Assembly (NCBI GenBank): GCA_020852775.1
Contig: JADZAD010000094.1
Span: forward strand, 1 to 19,630
Source: Anaerolineae bacterium
GTDB lineage: Bacteria > Chloroflexota > Anaerolineae > Aggregatilineales > UBA3940
Length of the DNA: 19,630 nucleotides
Direction of reading: 5' to 3'
The position numbers were made by a program, and so were the translations under genes. The notes under the pieces are model-generated. The model saw only the letters and a list, made by a program, of their open reading frames with translations. It was not told where the DNA came from and ran no database searches. This document shows, one piece after another, positions 7,530-15,258 of this stretch. Positions within the stretch are counted from its first letter, which is position 1, and the number at the start of each line of letters is the position of its first letter.

Positions 7530-8327
7530 ATGTCGCTTCCTCCGGCAAAGCCGGTCCATCCACTTGAACGTAAGCCTGAGCCCGTGGCCCCGGCCAGGCC
7601 CGTTACTGTCCCACCGATCGCACCCGTGCCCAGGGTACGTATCCCAACCAGGCGCGCTGTGCTGAGCTACGTGCTGATGGGTCTGAACATCGCCGTATTC
7701 CTCGCCGATGCCCTGACAGGCGGCCTGCTGACCGCCCTCGGCGCAAAGGATAATGCCGCTATCCTGCAAGGCGAACTCTGGCGATTCGTTACGCCGATGT
7801 TCCTGCATGGTGGGCTGGTGCACATCCTCGCCAACAGCTACGCGCTCTATATCCTTGGCCCACGCATTGAGGAGACGTTCGGCAGGCCACGCTTCACAGC
7901 GATCTACCTGCTCTCCGGGCTGGGCGCATCGCTGGCCAGCTTCGTGTTCAACCCCAACCCGGCCATCGGCGCCAGCGGCGCGATCTTCGGGCTGATGGGC
8001 GCTCTGATCCCCTTCCTGTACCTGAACCGCGGTGTGCTGGCGAACACTCGCGGGCAGTTGACCGGTATCGCCCAGCTGATCGCGCTCAACCTGGTTATCG
8101 GCCTGAGCCCTGGCATCGATAACTGGGCGCATGTGGGCGGCCTGGTCACCGGGCTGGCGCTGGCATGGTTGATCACACCACGCTATGTGGTGCGTGTAAG
8201 CCCCGACCAGATGCAGATACGTGTCGAGGATCAGTCCGGTATGGCGCAAATCTGGGGATCCATCGGAGCGATAGCGATCGTGATCGGCGCGGCTGCTCTC
8301 GGCCTTATCCTCATACGCGGAGGGTGA
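7530..8327 (+). CDS. Rhomboid-family intramembrane serine protease
   Basis: A 265-residue membrane protease that cleaves helices of other membrane proteins within the bilayer. A Pro-rich cytoplasmic N-terminus (1-44) leads into helix 1. The L1 loop motif LWRFVTPMFLH is present, followed by the helix 2 residues His98 and Asn102 in HGGLVHILAN. The catalytic serine is Ser149 in GASGAIFG, and the catalytic histidine is His201 in NWAHVGG. A seventh helix (about 241-262) follows a cytoplasmic loop of about 25 residues. All key residues are intact, so activity is likely. The neighbouring Memo-like gene follows after 27 bases, suggesting joint transcription. Its substrate is unknown; the bitopic proteins encoded in this window are possible candidates, which is speculation. 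Confidence 0.93.
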   Translation: MSLPPAKPVHPLERKPEPVAPARPVTVPPIAPVPRVRIPTRRAVLSYVLMGLNIAVFLADALTGGLLTALGAKDNAAILQGELWRFVTPMFLHGGLVHILANSYALYILGPRIEETFGRPRFTAIYLLSGLGASLASFVFNPNPAIGASGAIFGLMGALIPFLYLNRGVLANTRGQLTGIAQLIALNLVIGLSPGIDNWAHVGGLVTGLALAWLITPRYVVRVSPDQMQIRVEDQSGMAQIWGSIGAIAIVIGAAALGLILIRGG

Positions 8328-8354
8328 TCCGAAACAGTTTTCAGGAGGTGTGTG

Positions 8355-9203
8355 ATGAGGTCCGATGCAATCGCTGACGTCCGCCCCTCTCCTATCGCCG
8401 GCATGTGGTACCCCGGCAACCCGATCCGGCTGCGAGAGTCCGTCAGCCGGCTGCTTGACGCCAGCAAGGCGCCCCCGGTTTCCGGTGAAATCATCGGCCT
8501 GATTGCTCCACATGCCGGGCACGTCTATTCCGGGCCGGTCGCGGCAGGGGCTTTCAGTATTGTGCAGGGTATGGCCTTTGATCGCGTGGTGGTGGTCTGC
8601 CCGCTGCACCAGCCGCAGTCCTTTGCCCCGGTGCTGACAAGTGGCCACCACGCCTACGAAACGCCTCTCGGTGTGATCCCGGTTGACCGTGACGCCCTGA
8701 ACCGCCTCGAAGAGCACATGCCACTGCGTCCCATTCGCTTTGACGGTGAACACGCTCTGGAGATCGAACTACCCTTCCTGCAGGTCGCATTGGATGGCCC
8801 GTTCACCCTGCTGCCGCTGATGCTGCGCGAACAGACTCTGCCGCTCGCGGCGGAGCTTGCGGAGGCGCTGGTAAAGGCGCTGGCGGGGGACGGTAAGCGT
8901 ACTCTGTATATAGCCAGCAGCGATCTCTCTCACTTCTACACCCAGCAGCAGGCGGCAGTGTTTGATCAGCGTGTGCTCGACAGCATTGAAGCGTTCGATG
9001 CGAAGGCCGTGATCCGGCTCGATGACGAGGGGAAAGGCTTCGCCTGCGGGCGAGGCGCGATCGCCACCGTGCTGCTCACCGCGCAGCGGCTGGGCGCGAC
9101 CCACGCCCGGGTGGTGCACTACGCGACATCGGGTGATGTCACCGGGGATTTTGGGCGTGTGGTGGGCTACGGGGCAGCGGTGCTGACCCGTGAGGTGCAG
9201 TAA
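8355..9203 (+). CDS. amrB: AmmeMemoRadiSam system protein B (Memo-like)
   Basis: A protein of 282 residues related to human MEMO1 and to protein B of the widespread but poorly understood AmmeMemoRadiSam set; the fold resembles non-heme-iron dioxygenases. Family segments are RPSPIAGMWYPGNP at the N-terminus, IAPHAGHVYSGPVA with a putative metal-site His, DGEHALEIELPFLQ, SSDLSHFYT, and FACGRGAIAT, which holds the conserved Cys-Gly. The usual 'GPNH' segment reads CPLHQPQ here. AGGAGG at 8343-8348 lies six bases before the ATG at 8355; a GTG at 8352 is too close to it. The AMMECR1 and radical-SAM partners are not in this window. Its stop lies 3 bases from the convergent regulator's stop. Confidence 0.9.
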   Translation: MRSDAIADVRPSPIAGMWYPGNPIRLRESVSRLLDASKAPPVSGEIIGLIAPHAGHVYSGPVAAGAFSIVQGMAFDRVVVVCPLHQPQSFAPVLTSGHHAYETPLGVIPVDRDALNRLEEHMPLRPIRFDGEHALEIELPFLQVALDGPFTLLPLMLREQTLPLAAELAEALVKALAGDGKRTLYIASSDLSHFYTQQQAAVFDQRVLDSIEAFDAKAVIRLDDEGKGFACGRGAIATVLLTAQRLGATHARVVHYATSGDVTGDFGRVVGYGAAVLTREVQ

Positions 9204-9206
9204 CTC

Positions 9207-10574
9207 CTATCCGGGCAGGACCAGCCGGTAGCCGCGCCCACGCAGCGTGACGATATATCGCGGCTCCGCCGGGTTAGGCTCGATCTTCGCGCGCAGGCGG
9301 CTGACGAGTTTCTCAATGCGAGCGTCGTCGATCTCGTCGAGGTAGTTCACGCCCCAGACCGTCTCGACGATCTGGTACTTGTCGGTTACCTTGTTAGCCC
9401 GCTCTTCGAGCAGCGTGATCAGGCGGAATTCCAGGTCAGTAAGGCTCGTTATAGCATTGCCGTCGATCCATACCGTGCCCGCGTCCCGGTCGATGTTCAG
9501 CCCTTCTGGGTGCCGCTCACCAGTCTGTGCCTGCTGCTCCCGCAAATAGGCGGCAAGCAATCTGCCTGAAAGGGCAGGCCGCCCGTCCGATTCCATGATC
9601 AACCCCCAGTTCCTGAGCACATCCAACCCGCCGGGCGGGGCGGACTCCGGGGCGCCGAGTGCTACCTGCAGCGCAGCAGCCCGTTCCTGTGGGGCAAGTT
9701 GCGCCCACAACTTGACGCACTCCCCCCGGACAGATACGTCCTGAGCGATCAGTCGTTCCACTTCGGCCAGGTCTTTCACAACCGGAGCCCCGGTCGCTGT
9801 GTACTGAAACAACTCGACCAGCAAGCCAACGGCAGCCCGCAGCATGCGTGGATGCCCTCCGGTCAGGTTCCAGAGAAGCTCCACCTCTTCTGGCGCGAGC
9901 ACACCGGCCAGCCCGGCGTCCTGGGCGACCATCTGGGCCAGGCCAGCAGACTGTTCATGCGTGAGGAGCGGCAGGAAGACCGTCGCCCCGGCGGAGAGCT
10001 CGACGAACTCAGCAGTGGCGTCATCACTGCGGCGCTGATCAAGCTGTCGGATAGTGGCGGTCACATAGCTGAGACCTGGCCCGTAGCGATCCTTGAGTGC
10101 GCGCAGGTTAAGGAAGACACGACCATCCAGCGCGTCAAAGGCTTCGTCAAACTCGTCAAAGAGCAGAACAAGGTCGCGGCGGTCTTCCTCAATCAGCGCG
10201 GTCAGGGCGTTGTTGAAACTGAGTGGTACCAGAAACGGCGTATCCGGCTCCACGATCTGTTTGTAGTATGCGACCAACTTGTCTCGCAACGTATCCGATA
10301 TGTCGAGGATGTTCTGCCGCACGGCCCGGAGCACCAGCTCATAGAAACCCTGTACACTGATCTCAAGCATCGCGTTACAGTCCACGTAGACGAATGATGC
10401 CTCGCGCCCGGTGGCATTGTGATACTGCTGCCGCGCTTCCATCGAACGCAGGTCACGCAGCAGCGTGGATTTGCCGGTGTTCGTCAGGCCGGCAAGGGAC
10501 ACGCACTGCCCTTCAGCGAGATACCATACGATACGCGCAATTTCCGGATCACGTGCGATGGTTCTGGAAGACAT
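9207..10574 (-). CDS. P-loop ATPase fused to OmpR/PhoB-type winged helix (transcription regulator)
   Basis: A 455-residue likely DNA-binding regulator. The N-terminal two thirds is a STAND/Orc-like P-loop ATPase, with Walker A GLTNTGKST (about 29-37), Walker B LVLLFDEFDE (about 135-144), and a following helical part with NLTGGHPRMLRAAVG. The GGHP motif is typical of such ATPases. Residues about 359-455 form a trans_reg_C winged helix: LTDLEFRLITLLEERANK, the recognition helix around DDARIEKLVSRLRAKIE, and the wing RYIVTLRGRGYRLV. No receiver or sensor domain is present, so ATP/ADP binding or a partner may be the switch. I chose the ATG at 10574, with GAGGG five bases before it. A TTG start at 10592 is less likely. 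It is transcribed away from the LPNTG gene, past that gene's terminator. Confidence 0.85.
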   Translation of the reverse strand: MSSRTIARDPEIARIVWYLAEGQCVSLAGLTNTGKSTLLRDLRSMEARQQYHNATGREASFVYVDCNAMLEISVQGFYELVLRAVRQNILDISDTLRDKLVAYYKQIVEPDTPFLVPLSFNNALTALIEEDRRDLVLLFDEFDEAFDALDGRVFLNLRALKDRYGPGLSYVTATIRQLDQRRSDDATAEFVELSAGATVFLPLLTHEQSAGLAQMVAQDAGLAGVLAPEEVELLWNLTGGHPRMLRAAVGLLVELFQYTATGAPVVKDLAEVERLIAQDVSVRGECVKLWAQLAPQERAAALQVALGAPESAPPGGLDVLRNWGLIMESDGRPALSGRLLAAYLREQQAQTGERHPEGLNIDRDAGTVWIDGNAITSLTDLEFRLITLLEERANKVTDKYQIVETVWGVNYLDEIDDARIEKLVSRLRAKIEPNPAEPRYIVTLRGRGYRLVLPG

Positions 10575-10587
10575 ACATGCCCTCGGC

Positions 10588-10632
10588 AACAAAACGGGGC
10601 TGCCCTGCCTGTCTTCGGCGTGACAGCCCCGT
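10588..10632 (-). terminator. Intrinsic terminator after the LPNTG-protein gene
   Basis: Read on the minus strand, ACGGGGCTG (10624-10632) and CAGCCCCGT (10594-10602) form a 9-bp GC-rich stem around a 21-base loop that can fold further. TTTTGTT follows directly. It lies 27 bases after the stop of the LPNTG-protein gene and just ahead of the ATPase-winged-helix gene, so it should separate the two transcripts or allow partial read-through. Confidence 0.75.
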
Positions 10633-10658
10633 AGGGTCCTTTGCTATCCGTGCGGAGG

Positions 10659-11468
10659 TTACTTCGTCCGCAGGCGGCGCACAACAAACACGACCGCCAC
10701 CAGTGTCACAGCCAGCAGGCCGATACCAGCAAGACCACCGGTGCTGCTGAAGCCGGTGTTCGGCAGTGTTGGCTGGATGGGGCCGCCCTGCCCGGTGGTC
10801 GAAGCGCCCGCCCCGACCACGGCTGTCGGCGCACTCGTCCCACCTGCTGCCGGGGCAAGGGTCGCCTGCCCGCCAAGCGGCGTCACGACCACCAGGCCAG
10901 AGGTCGCGCGTGCGGTCGGCTGGACCAGCGCAGTGGGCGCAACCGGCCCGCCCTGTCCTCCCGCACCGCTCAGGCCACCCGCGGCGGTTGGCGTAGCGCG
11001 CAGGGTCGGGGCAGCCGTTCCGCCAGCGGGTGCCGCTTCTGTACCCGCGTCACCCCCGCCTGTTTCCGCCGTGCTTTCAGTGGTAATCGGAGTGATATTC
11101 AGGCCGGTGGTAGGGGTTGGAGAGGCCGGGATCGGCTGGGGGGTACTGGTCGGCTCCTCGATCACCGCAGGCACTTCGGCGACCGTGGCGGCGGTCGCCG
11201 CTTCCGCAGTCTGCGTCTGCGCGAAGAGCGTCATGTTCGCTTCATTCGTCAGTTGGTTCTCTGAAACCTGCGGTTCACCGGGGCCAAATGGCTTGAACAC
11301 GACGAGAACGAGCACGGCGCAAATGCCAAGCACAAAGACGGCCGCCAGCAGGATCGCGCCGATCAGGAAGCCCCGGTTGCCCTTTTCCCCTTCCGGTGCG
11401 GGGGCGGGCTGGCCGGCCGGCTCCTCATCATCAAAACTGAAGTACAGATCGTCGTTGTTGTCAGCCAT
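10659..11468 (-). CDS. Bitopic Pro/Thr-rich surface protein with LPNTG sortase signal
   Basis: A 269-residue protein. An acidic N-terminus (1-32, MADNNDDLYFSFDDEEPAG) is followed by a strong membrane helix (34-58). A long Ala/Thr/Pro/Gly-rich, low-complexity extracytoplasmic stretch (60-234) comes next. The C-terminus is a textbook sorting signal: LPNTG at 235-239, a hydrophobic helix (about 246-263), and the basic tail RRLRTK. Sortases cut between Thr and Gly of such motifs. No signal peptidase site is evident, so after sorting the protein could remain tied to both membrane and wall. Start: the ATG at 11468 has GGGGGAG closely upstream; the open frame extends to 11546 but without such support. 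No sortase gene is in the window. Confidence 0.82.
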   Translation of the reverse strand: MADNNDDLYFSFDDEEPAGQPAPAPEGEKGNRGFLIGAILLAAVFVLGICAVLVLVVFKPFGPGEPQVSENQLTNEANMTLFAQTQTAEAATAATVAEVPAVIEEPTSTPQPIPASPTPTTGLNITPITTESTAETGGGDAGTEAAPAGGTAAPTLRATPTAAGGLSGAGGQGGPVAPTALVQPTARATSGLVVVTPLGGQATLAPAAGGTSAPTAVVGAGASTTGQGGPIQPTLPNTGFSSTGGLAGIGLLAVTLVAVVFVVRRLRTK

Positions 11469-11654
11469 GATTCTCCCCCTGTTGACGGTAGAGGCTGGCG
11501 AAGGGTCCCGGATAAGCAGCGTGTATCGGTAAAGCTCTTCACCCATAGCCGTGAGAGGGCCGCAGCGGCTCTCTCACGGGGTGTGTGTTCATTAGTGTTT
11601 CACCAAAATCGTTGTGCGTCAAACCCGCAGGCATCAGTACGCATACAGGCCCGA
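11469..11654. other. Intergenic region with a long hairpin (leader of the LPNTG-protein gene)
   Basis: This 186-base gap separates the seven-gene operon from the LPNTG-protein gene. It contains a near-perfect hairpin (given separately). On the minus strand there is a possible -35, TTGACG (about 11616-11621), but only a poor -10 (AACACT) at 17 bases, so promoter support is weak. I see no further gene in it. Confidence 0.5.
11549..11579. repeat. 14-bp inverted repeat with 3-base loop
   Basis: CCGTGAGAGGGCCG (11549-11562) pairs with CGGCTCTCTCACGG (11566-11579) around the loop CAG. Every position pairs, with a single G-T wobble at 11558/11570. It sits 75 bases after the KOW-like gene's stop and about 80 bases before the start of the LPNTG-protein gene. 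No T-run follows on either strand, so it is not a standard intrinsic terminator. It may be an mRNA-protecting 3' structure, a leader hairpin or a protein-binding site. Confidence 0.7.
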
Positions 11655-12722
11655 TCAGCCGAGATATTCCATGTTCTCAAATGGGACAAACACCGTCTCC
11701 CGTGGGGCAGTTTCGACCAGCGCGCCAGAAGCCCACAGCCCGCTCTGAAGCTGGTATGCCTGCCCAGGAATGTGCCGGATCGTCCCGATTCCCCCGATCC
11801 AGGGCTCCTGCAGAACGCGTACCCGATCCCCTACCGAGAACACCGCCAGCCTGTTGCGCGGCTGAAAAGGTGGGGGTGAGGACTCTACGGGTATGATAAT
11901 CTCAGGTCGTTTTTCACGCCAGTGTGGGCCAATCCCCAGGTTCAGAGCGATGTCACGCCCGTCGTGGGCTGCCAGCAGGGGCAGCAGCGCCGGGCTCATA
12001 GGCAGAGCACCAAACCCCTGAGTGACTGCAACCGGAAAGGTGAGATCATCCGGCAGTGGCAGCAGTCGGTGGCTGATGCTGGAGCCGATCAATCCCTTGA
12101 TCGCGGCACGGCTGCCTGCTTCGATCAAATCGGCGGTCAGCGGAGAGCCAACGACGATGATTGAACCACGGTGGTCGATAGTGATCCGGCTGGCGTTGGC
12201 TTCCTCCGATGGGGCGGTATCCAGCACTTTGAGCGTCCCCCAGACGCTTCTGCCGCTGGCCCAGGCAAGCTCCAGGATCGTCCCGCTCATTTCCATGCTG
12301 ACATAGCTCTGTATATCCAGGTCGATGATTCTGCCGGGAGCAGGGCTGGAGACTTCGGTATGTGCCTGCTCCGCTTCGATGAGCACGTATGGGCCGGTAA
12401 CCTCCGCAATCCGTCCCGATACCGGCGCGAGCACACGCGTCCTGCCCAGGAAACGGGTGCGCGCGGCGATTTCGTCACCCTTTTCGACCATGTCCCCTTC
12501 AAGGCGACGCATCAGGTCACGGGCGATTTCAGGCGGTGCGTGGAGCGCCTCTGCGAGGTTGATCAGGCGGTATCTCGTAGAGAGATCGTTCACGGCCAGC
12601 GGATCCAGTGCACGCACTCTCTGCCCGATGGAGACCTGAGCCGTGCTCCCGGGCGGCAGTGCATACTCATGCCGGATAGTCACGGAGGACGATATGACAC
12701 GGTCAGCGTAAATCAGGGCCAT
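11655..12722 (-). CDS. Barrel-sandwich/KOW-like protein of unknown function, partner of the MutL-like gene
   Basis: A 355-residue protein with no membrane segment or signal peptide. Residues about 80-150 look like a lipoyl/RnfC-type barrel-sandwich hybrid: VEKGDEIAART, VLAPVSGRIAEVTG, then ISS-like repeats VSSPAPGRIIDLD and VSMEMSGTIL. There is no modifiable Lys in the usual place, so a structural rather than swinging-arm role is likely. A central alpha/beta part (about 180-265, IIVVGSPLTADLIEAGSRAAIKGLIGS) follows, written here only in outline. The C-terminus has a KOW-like segment, FSVGDRVRVLQEPWIGGIGT (295-314). It starts 7 bases after the stop of the MutL-like gene, last in the operon, so the two proteins probably act together. 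The product has no function I can name. Confidence 0.78.
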   Translation of the reverse strand: MALIYADRVISSSVTIRHEYALPPGSTAQVSIGQRVRALDPLAVNDLSTRYRLINLAEALHAPPEIARDLMRRLEGDMVEKGDEIAARTRFLGRTRVLAPVSGRIAEVTGPYVLIEAEQAHTEVSSPAPGRIIDLDIQSYVSMEMSGTILELAWASGRSVWGTLKVLDTAPSEEANASRITIDHRGSIIVVGSPLTADLIEAGSRAAIKGLIGSSISHRLLPLPDDLTFPVAVTQGFGALPMSPALLPLLAAHDGRDIALNLGIGPHWREKRPEIIIPVESSPPPFQPRNRLAVFSVGDRVRVLQEPWIGGIGTIRHIPGQAYQLQSGLWASGALVETAPRETVFVPFENMEYLG

Positions 12723-12729
12723 GATGTTG

Positions 12730-14556
12730 TCATACGCTCCCGTCTGCCCGCAGCACCGGTTCCGGGCCTGCCTGCCGCGTCAGGGCCTGCTCCCAGCCCG
12801 TGATCATCTCGCGGCGTTCCGCCCCGTCGGGCGGGAAGCGCCATGGCCTGCCCCGCGCATCAATAATGATGCCCATTTCTCCACCGCGTATCTTCAACCG
12901 GCTTGTCCCTCCGGGCAGGCCGCTGATCGTGACACCACGCGGCTGTAGTACCAGTTCAGCCTCCAGCCCAGGCTCAAGGGGTACAACCATCAGTGAGCCG
13001 AAAGGAACCTCGAAATCCGTCCGGAATCCTGTCAATCCGGAGACTGTAACCTGCCCACGAAGGGCCACATCACCACGCCGCATTTTGCCGGAAACCGCAA
13101 TGACTGTCCCGATGTCAAGAAACGCGGTTTCCATGGCCTGTACCACTGCGCGAGCACTGATTGACGAGAGTGCTCCGAATGCCGGGGTCAAGCCATAGGG
13201 GTCAATCAGCACCCGGGCGACCCCTACCGGCAGCAGGGCGTCCAGTGCCGCCAGCAGCCCCCAACCATGATGCGGTCCCTGCGCCAGCGTCGCGCCGGAA
13301 AGCAGGATCGTGTCGAAGCCTGACAATACGCCCTGCTCAGGTACGCCCTTCCATCGTTGGCGCGCCGCGTGCAGCGCGTGGCGCGTAATCTCACGCGCCA
13401 GTGCATACGTCAGTTCGCGGTCAAAAGCTGTAACCGGGATCGTGTGCGGATACAACCAGCGGTTCATCGCAGCATCCATCACCTGGTCGGCCCCATCTGC
13501 CTCCACCGCCATCCAGCGCAGCAGCGCCTCAGGGCGGATATCGCGCAGGGCATCACGCAGGGAATGGCCAATCCCCAGCCGGCTGAAGACGCTCAGGGTA
13601 GGCCGGCTATCCCGGAAAGCCGCGATAGTGGTTGCGGAACTACCCAGATCGATACCGAGGACGTTCCTTCGTTCAAGCGTCCCCATTATGGTGATCATCT
13701 GTCCGAACGCATGTGAAGTCGGGTGGATCGCTTCATCCGCCCACTCGGTGATCTCCTCGAAACCACTGGTGCTGCGCGCCTTCTGAGTGTTGTAGAACGC
13801 CGCCAGCTCTGTTTGCACCCCCTCCAGCGATTCGCTGAACAGGCCGGGCCGGACGTTCCCTGTCACCACCGTGTGGATTCCCAGCCCCTCCATGAGCGTG
13901 GCGTGGACCTCCTGATGCAGCGCCGGATTCCCGGCGTAGATCACCGTTACTCTGGTTGAACGCCTGAGCAGCAGGCAGGTGAGTGCCACGGTCTCAATCA
14001 TACGCCTGACTGTGGCAACCGCGCCGTCATCTGTGCCTCCGGAGATGATGATCACATCTGGCGCAGCCTGCACGATCGCCTCGATCTGCCGCTCCTGTGA
14101 GCGGGTATCCGCCAGGCTGATCGTATCGATCACCTCCAGATAGACGCTCTCCGCAGCCCTCCGGGCACTATCAAGGCTGATCCCCGGCACCAGCCCTACC
14201 AGCACCGCGCGGATTGGCTTGCCTGCGCTCGCTGTAGCGGCGAAGTGCTCCACCCCGAAGAAGTCATCCCGCTCCGGGACGATCAGGTTGAGCGACTGGT
14301 CAAGAACGGTGCGCCCGGTTGCGGCACTGATCTGCTCCAGTGTATGGATCACGCCCATCTGGATGTTCTCCCAGGGAGGGCCACCTGTACTCGGCGCCTG
14401 TGCAGTGGCAAACAGGCGATACACTCCTTCTGCCATATCAATCAGCACTGCGCGGGTATGTACAGAGCCAACGTCAACCGCGAGCAGCGCCCCGGTATGT
14501 TCCTGCCGGGGGGCCGGGCCGGTATCAGGTGGGGTATCGCCGAAAAGACTTCCCAT
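12730..14556 (-). CDS. MutL/GlmL-like ASKHA-fold protein
   Basis: A 608-residue cytoplasmic protein of the actin/sugar-kinase/Hsp70 ATPase class. It matches the 'glutamate mutase L' family: phosphate-1 loop LLAVDVGSVHTRAVLID (24-40), the family segment DVIIISGGTDDGAV (167-180), phosphate-2 loop VLGIDLGSSATTIAAF (299-314), and adenosine-site region ILLSGATLAQGP (417-428). In GlmL relatives I remember the second loop reads GGATTD; here it is GSSATTI, lacking that Asp. A beta-rich tail (about 480-570) makes it longer than clostridial GlmL. No cobalamin-dependent mutase is nearby, so a mutase-repair role is not supported. The ATG at 14556 has GAGG eight bases upstream. It lies between membrane-protein genes and the KOW-like gene in one operon. 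Confidence 0.8.
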   Translation of the reverse strand: MGSLFGDTPPDTGPAPRQEHTGALLAVDVGSVHTRAVLIDMAEGVYRLFATAQAPSTGGPPWENIQMGVIHTLEQISAATGRTVLDQSLNLIVPERDDFFGVEHFAATASAGKPIRAVLVGLVPGISLDSARRAAESVYLEVIDTISLADTRSQERQIEAIVQAAPDVIIISGGTDDGAVATVRRMIETVALTCLLLRRSTRVTVIYAGNPALHQEVHATLMEGLGIHTVVTGNVRPGLFSESLEGVQTELAAFYNTQKARSTSGFEEITEWADEAIHPTSHAFGQMITIMGTLERRNVLGIDLGSSATTIAAFRDSRPTLSVFSRLGIGHSLRDALRDIRPEALLRWMAVEADGADQVMDAAMNRWLYPHTIPVTAFDRELTYALAREITRHALHAARQRWKGVPEQGVLSGFDTILLSGATLAQGPHHGWGLLAALDALLPVGVARVLIDPYGLTPAFGALSSISARAVVQAMETAFLDIGTVIAVSGKMRRGDVALRGQVTVSGLTGFRTDFEVPFGSLMVVPLEPGLEAELVLQPRGVTISGLPGGTSRLKIRGGEMGIIIDARGRPWRFPPDGAERREMITGWEQALTRQAGPEPVLRADGSV

Positions 14557-14589
14557 GCCTGTCGCCTCAGTCGTTTACGGACAACCGGA

Positions 14590-15258
14590 TCAGAACACCC
14601 GCGCCAGCCAGTTGGCGATCGCCAGCAGGCGCTGGCTGAACACCGCCAGCCCGGAGAGGATCATCCCGCCATACACTGCGCCGAGAGTGACCACCAGAAA
14701 GACCTGCCCAACGTTGACGATGCCCTGCAGCAGGGCGGGCCGCTCATCCTCACCGGTCACGGTTCTGCCCCGCACCCAGAACTGGAAGTAAAGGAGTGTC
14801 GTCACTGTACCGATCAGAATAATCACGTTGTTGAGAAGGTTGCCGCCAGGGGCCAGCCATGTGGCCTGCACCTGCCCGGTGATCGTGCCGGTCAATGCAC
14901 CCCCCATCGCGACTGCCGCCCCCACGCCGACCAGGTAGGCGGCGCTGATACTGCCGAGCAGGGCAGTGCCCGGGCTCAGCCTGAGGGCGAGGAGAATGAA
15001 GAGGACAAACGGCACCACTGCCAGCGCTACTACCATCAGGTTACCACTTAACAGCGGAGAAACCAGGCGAGGTGCAATTACCTGGTAGATGACCACAAGT
15101 GCCGCATACCCCGCCGCTACGCCGATGAAGATGTGCAGCGCAGCGCGATAGAGCGGATTGTCGCCCACCAGGTAGCTCAGGAGCGCGATCGTGAAGATGA
15201 ATCCGAGCCCCCCACCCAGCAGATCGGCCTGAAGCGGGGTCAGCGTGGGCAGTGTCAT
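14590..15258 (-). CDS. Six-helix membrane protein, unknown function (operon gene 5)
   Basis: A 222-residue integral membrane protein with about six hydrophobic helices. The most distinctive part is the first helix pair, with SYLVGDNPLYRAALHIFIGV (28-47) followed by AAGYAALVVIYQVIAPRLV. I recall unnamed membrane proteins of other phyla with a similar 'SYLxGDNPLxR..H.F.GVAAGY' segment, encoded beside relatives of the neighbouring genes; this needs a search. Later helices include VALAVVPFVLFILLAL and NNVIILIGTVTTLLYFQFWV. The ATG overlaps the stop of the 739-residue protein (ATGA) and has GAGGAGG just upstream, so the two are translationally coupled and probably partners in a membrane complex. 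Confidence 0.85.
   Translation of the reverse strand: MTLPTLTPLQADLLGGGLGFIFTIALLSYLVGDNPLYRAALHIFIGVAAGYAALVVIYQVIAPRLVSPLLSGNLMVVALAVVPFVLFILLALRLSPGTALLGSISAAYLVGVGAAVAMGGALTGTITGQVQATWLAPGGNLLNNVIILIGTVTTLLYFQFWVRGRTVTGEDERPALLQGIVNVGQVFLVVTLGAVYGGMILSGLAVFSQRLLAIANWLARVF

Noticed and set aside
7413..8753. Long minus-strand open frame of 446 codons
   Set aside because: It is antisense to the rhomboid and AmmB genes, whose plus-strand products have full family motifs. Its own translation is His/Gln/Arg-rich with no domain, typical of a GC-rich shadow frame.
10741..11532. Plus-strand open frame of 263 codons, Pro/Ala/Val-rich
   Set aside because: It mirrors the low-complexity LPNTG gene on the other strand; repetitive GC-rich codons leave the opposite frame open.
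12730..14556. Possible tandem duplication of the ASKHA domain because two DxGS loops occur
   Set aside because: The loops at D28 and D303 fit the phosphate-1 and phosphate-2 positions of a single ASKHA fold, as in GlmL-type proteins.
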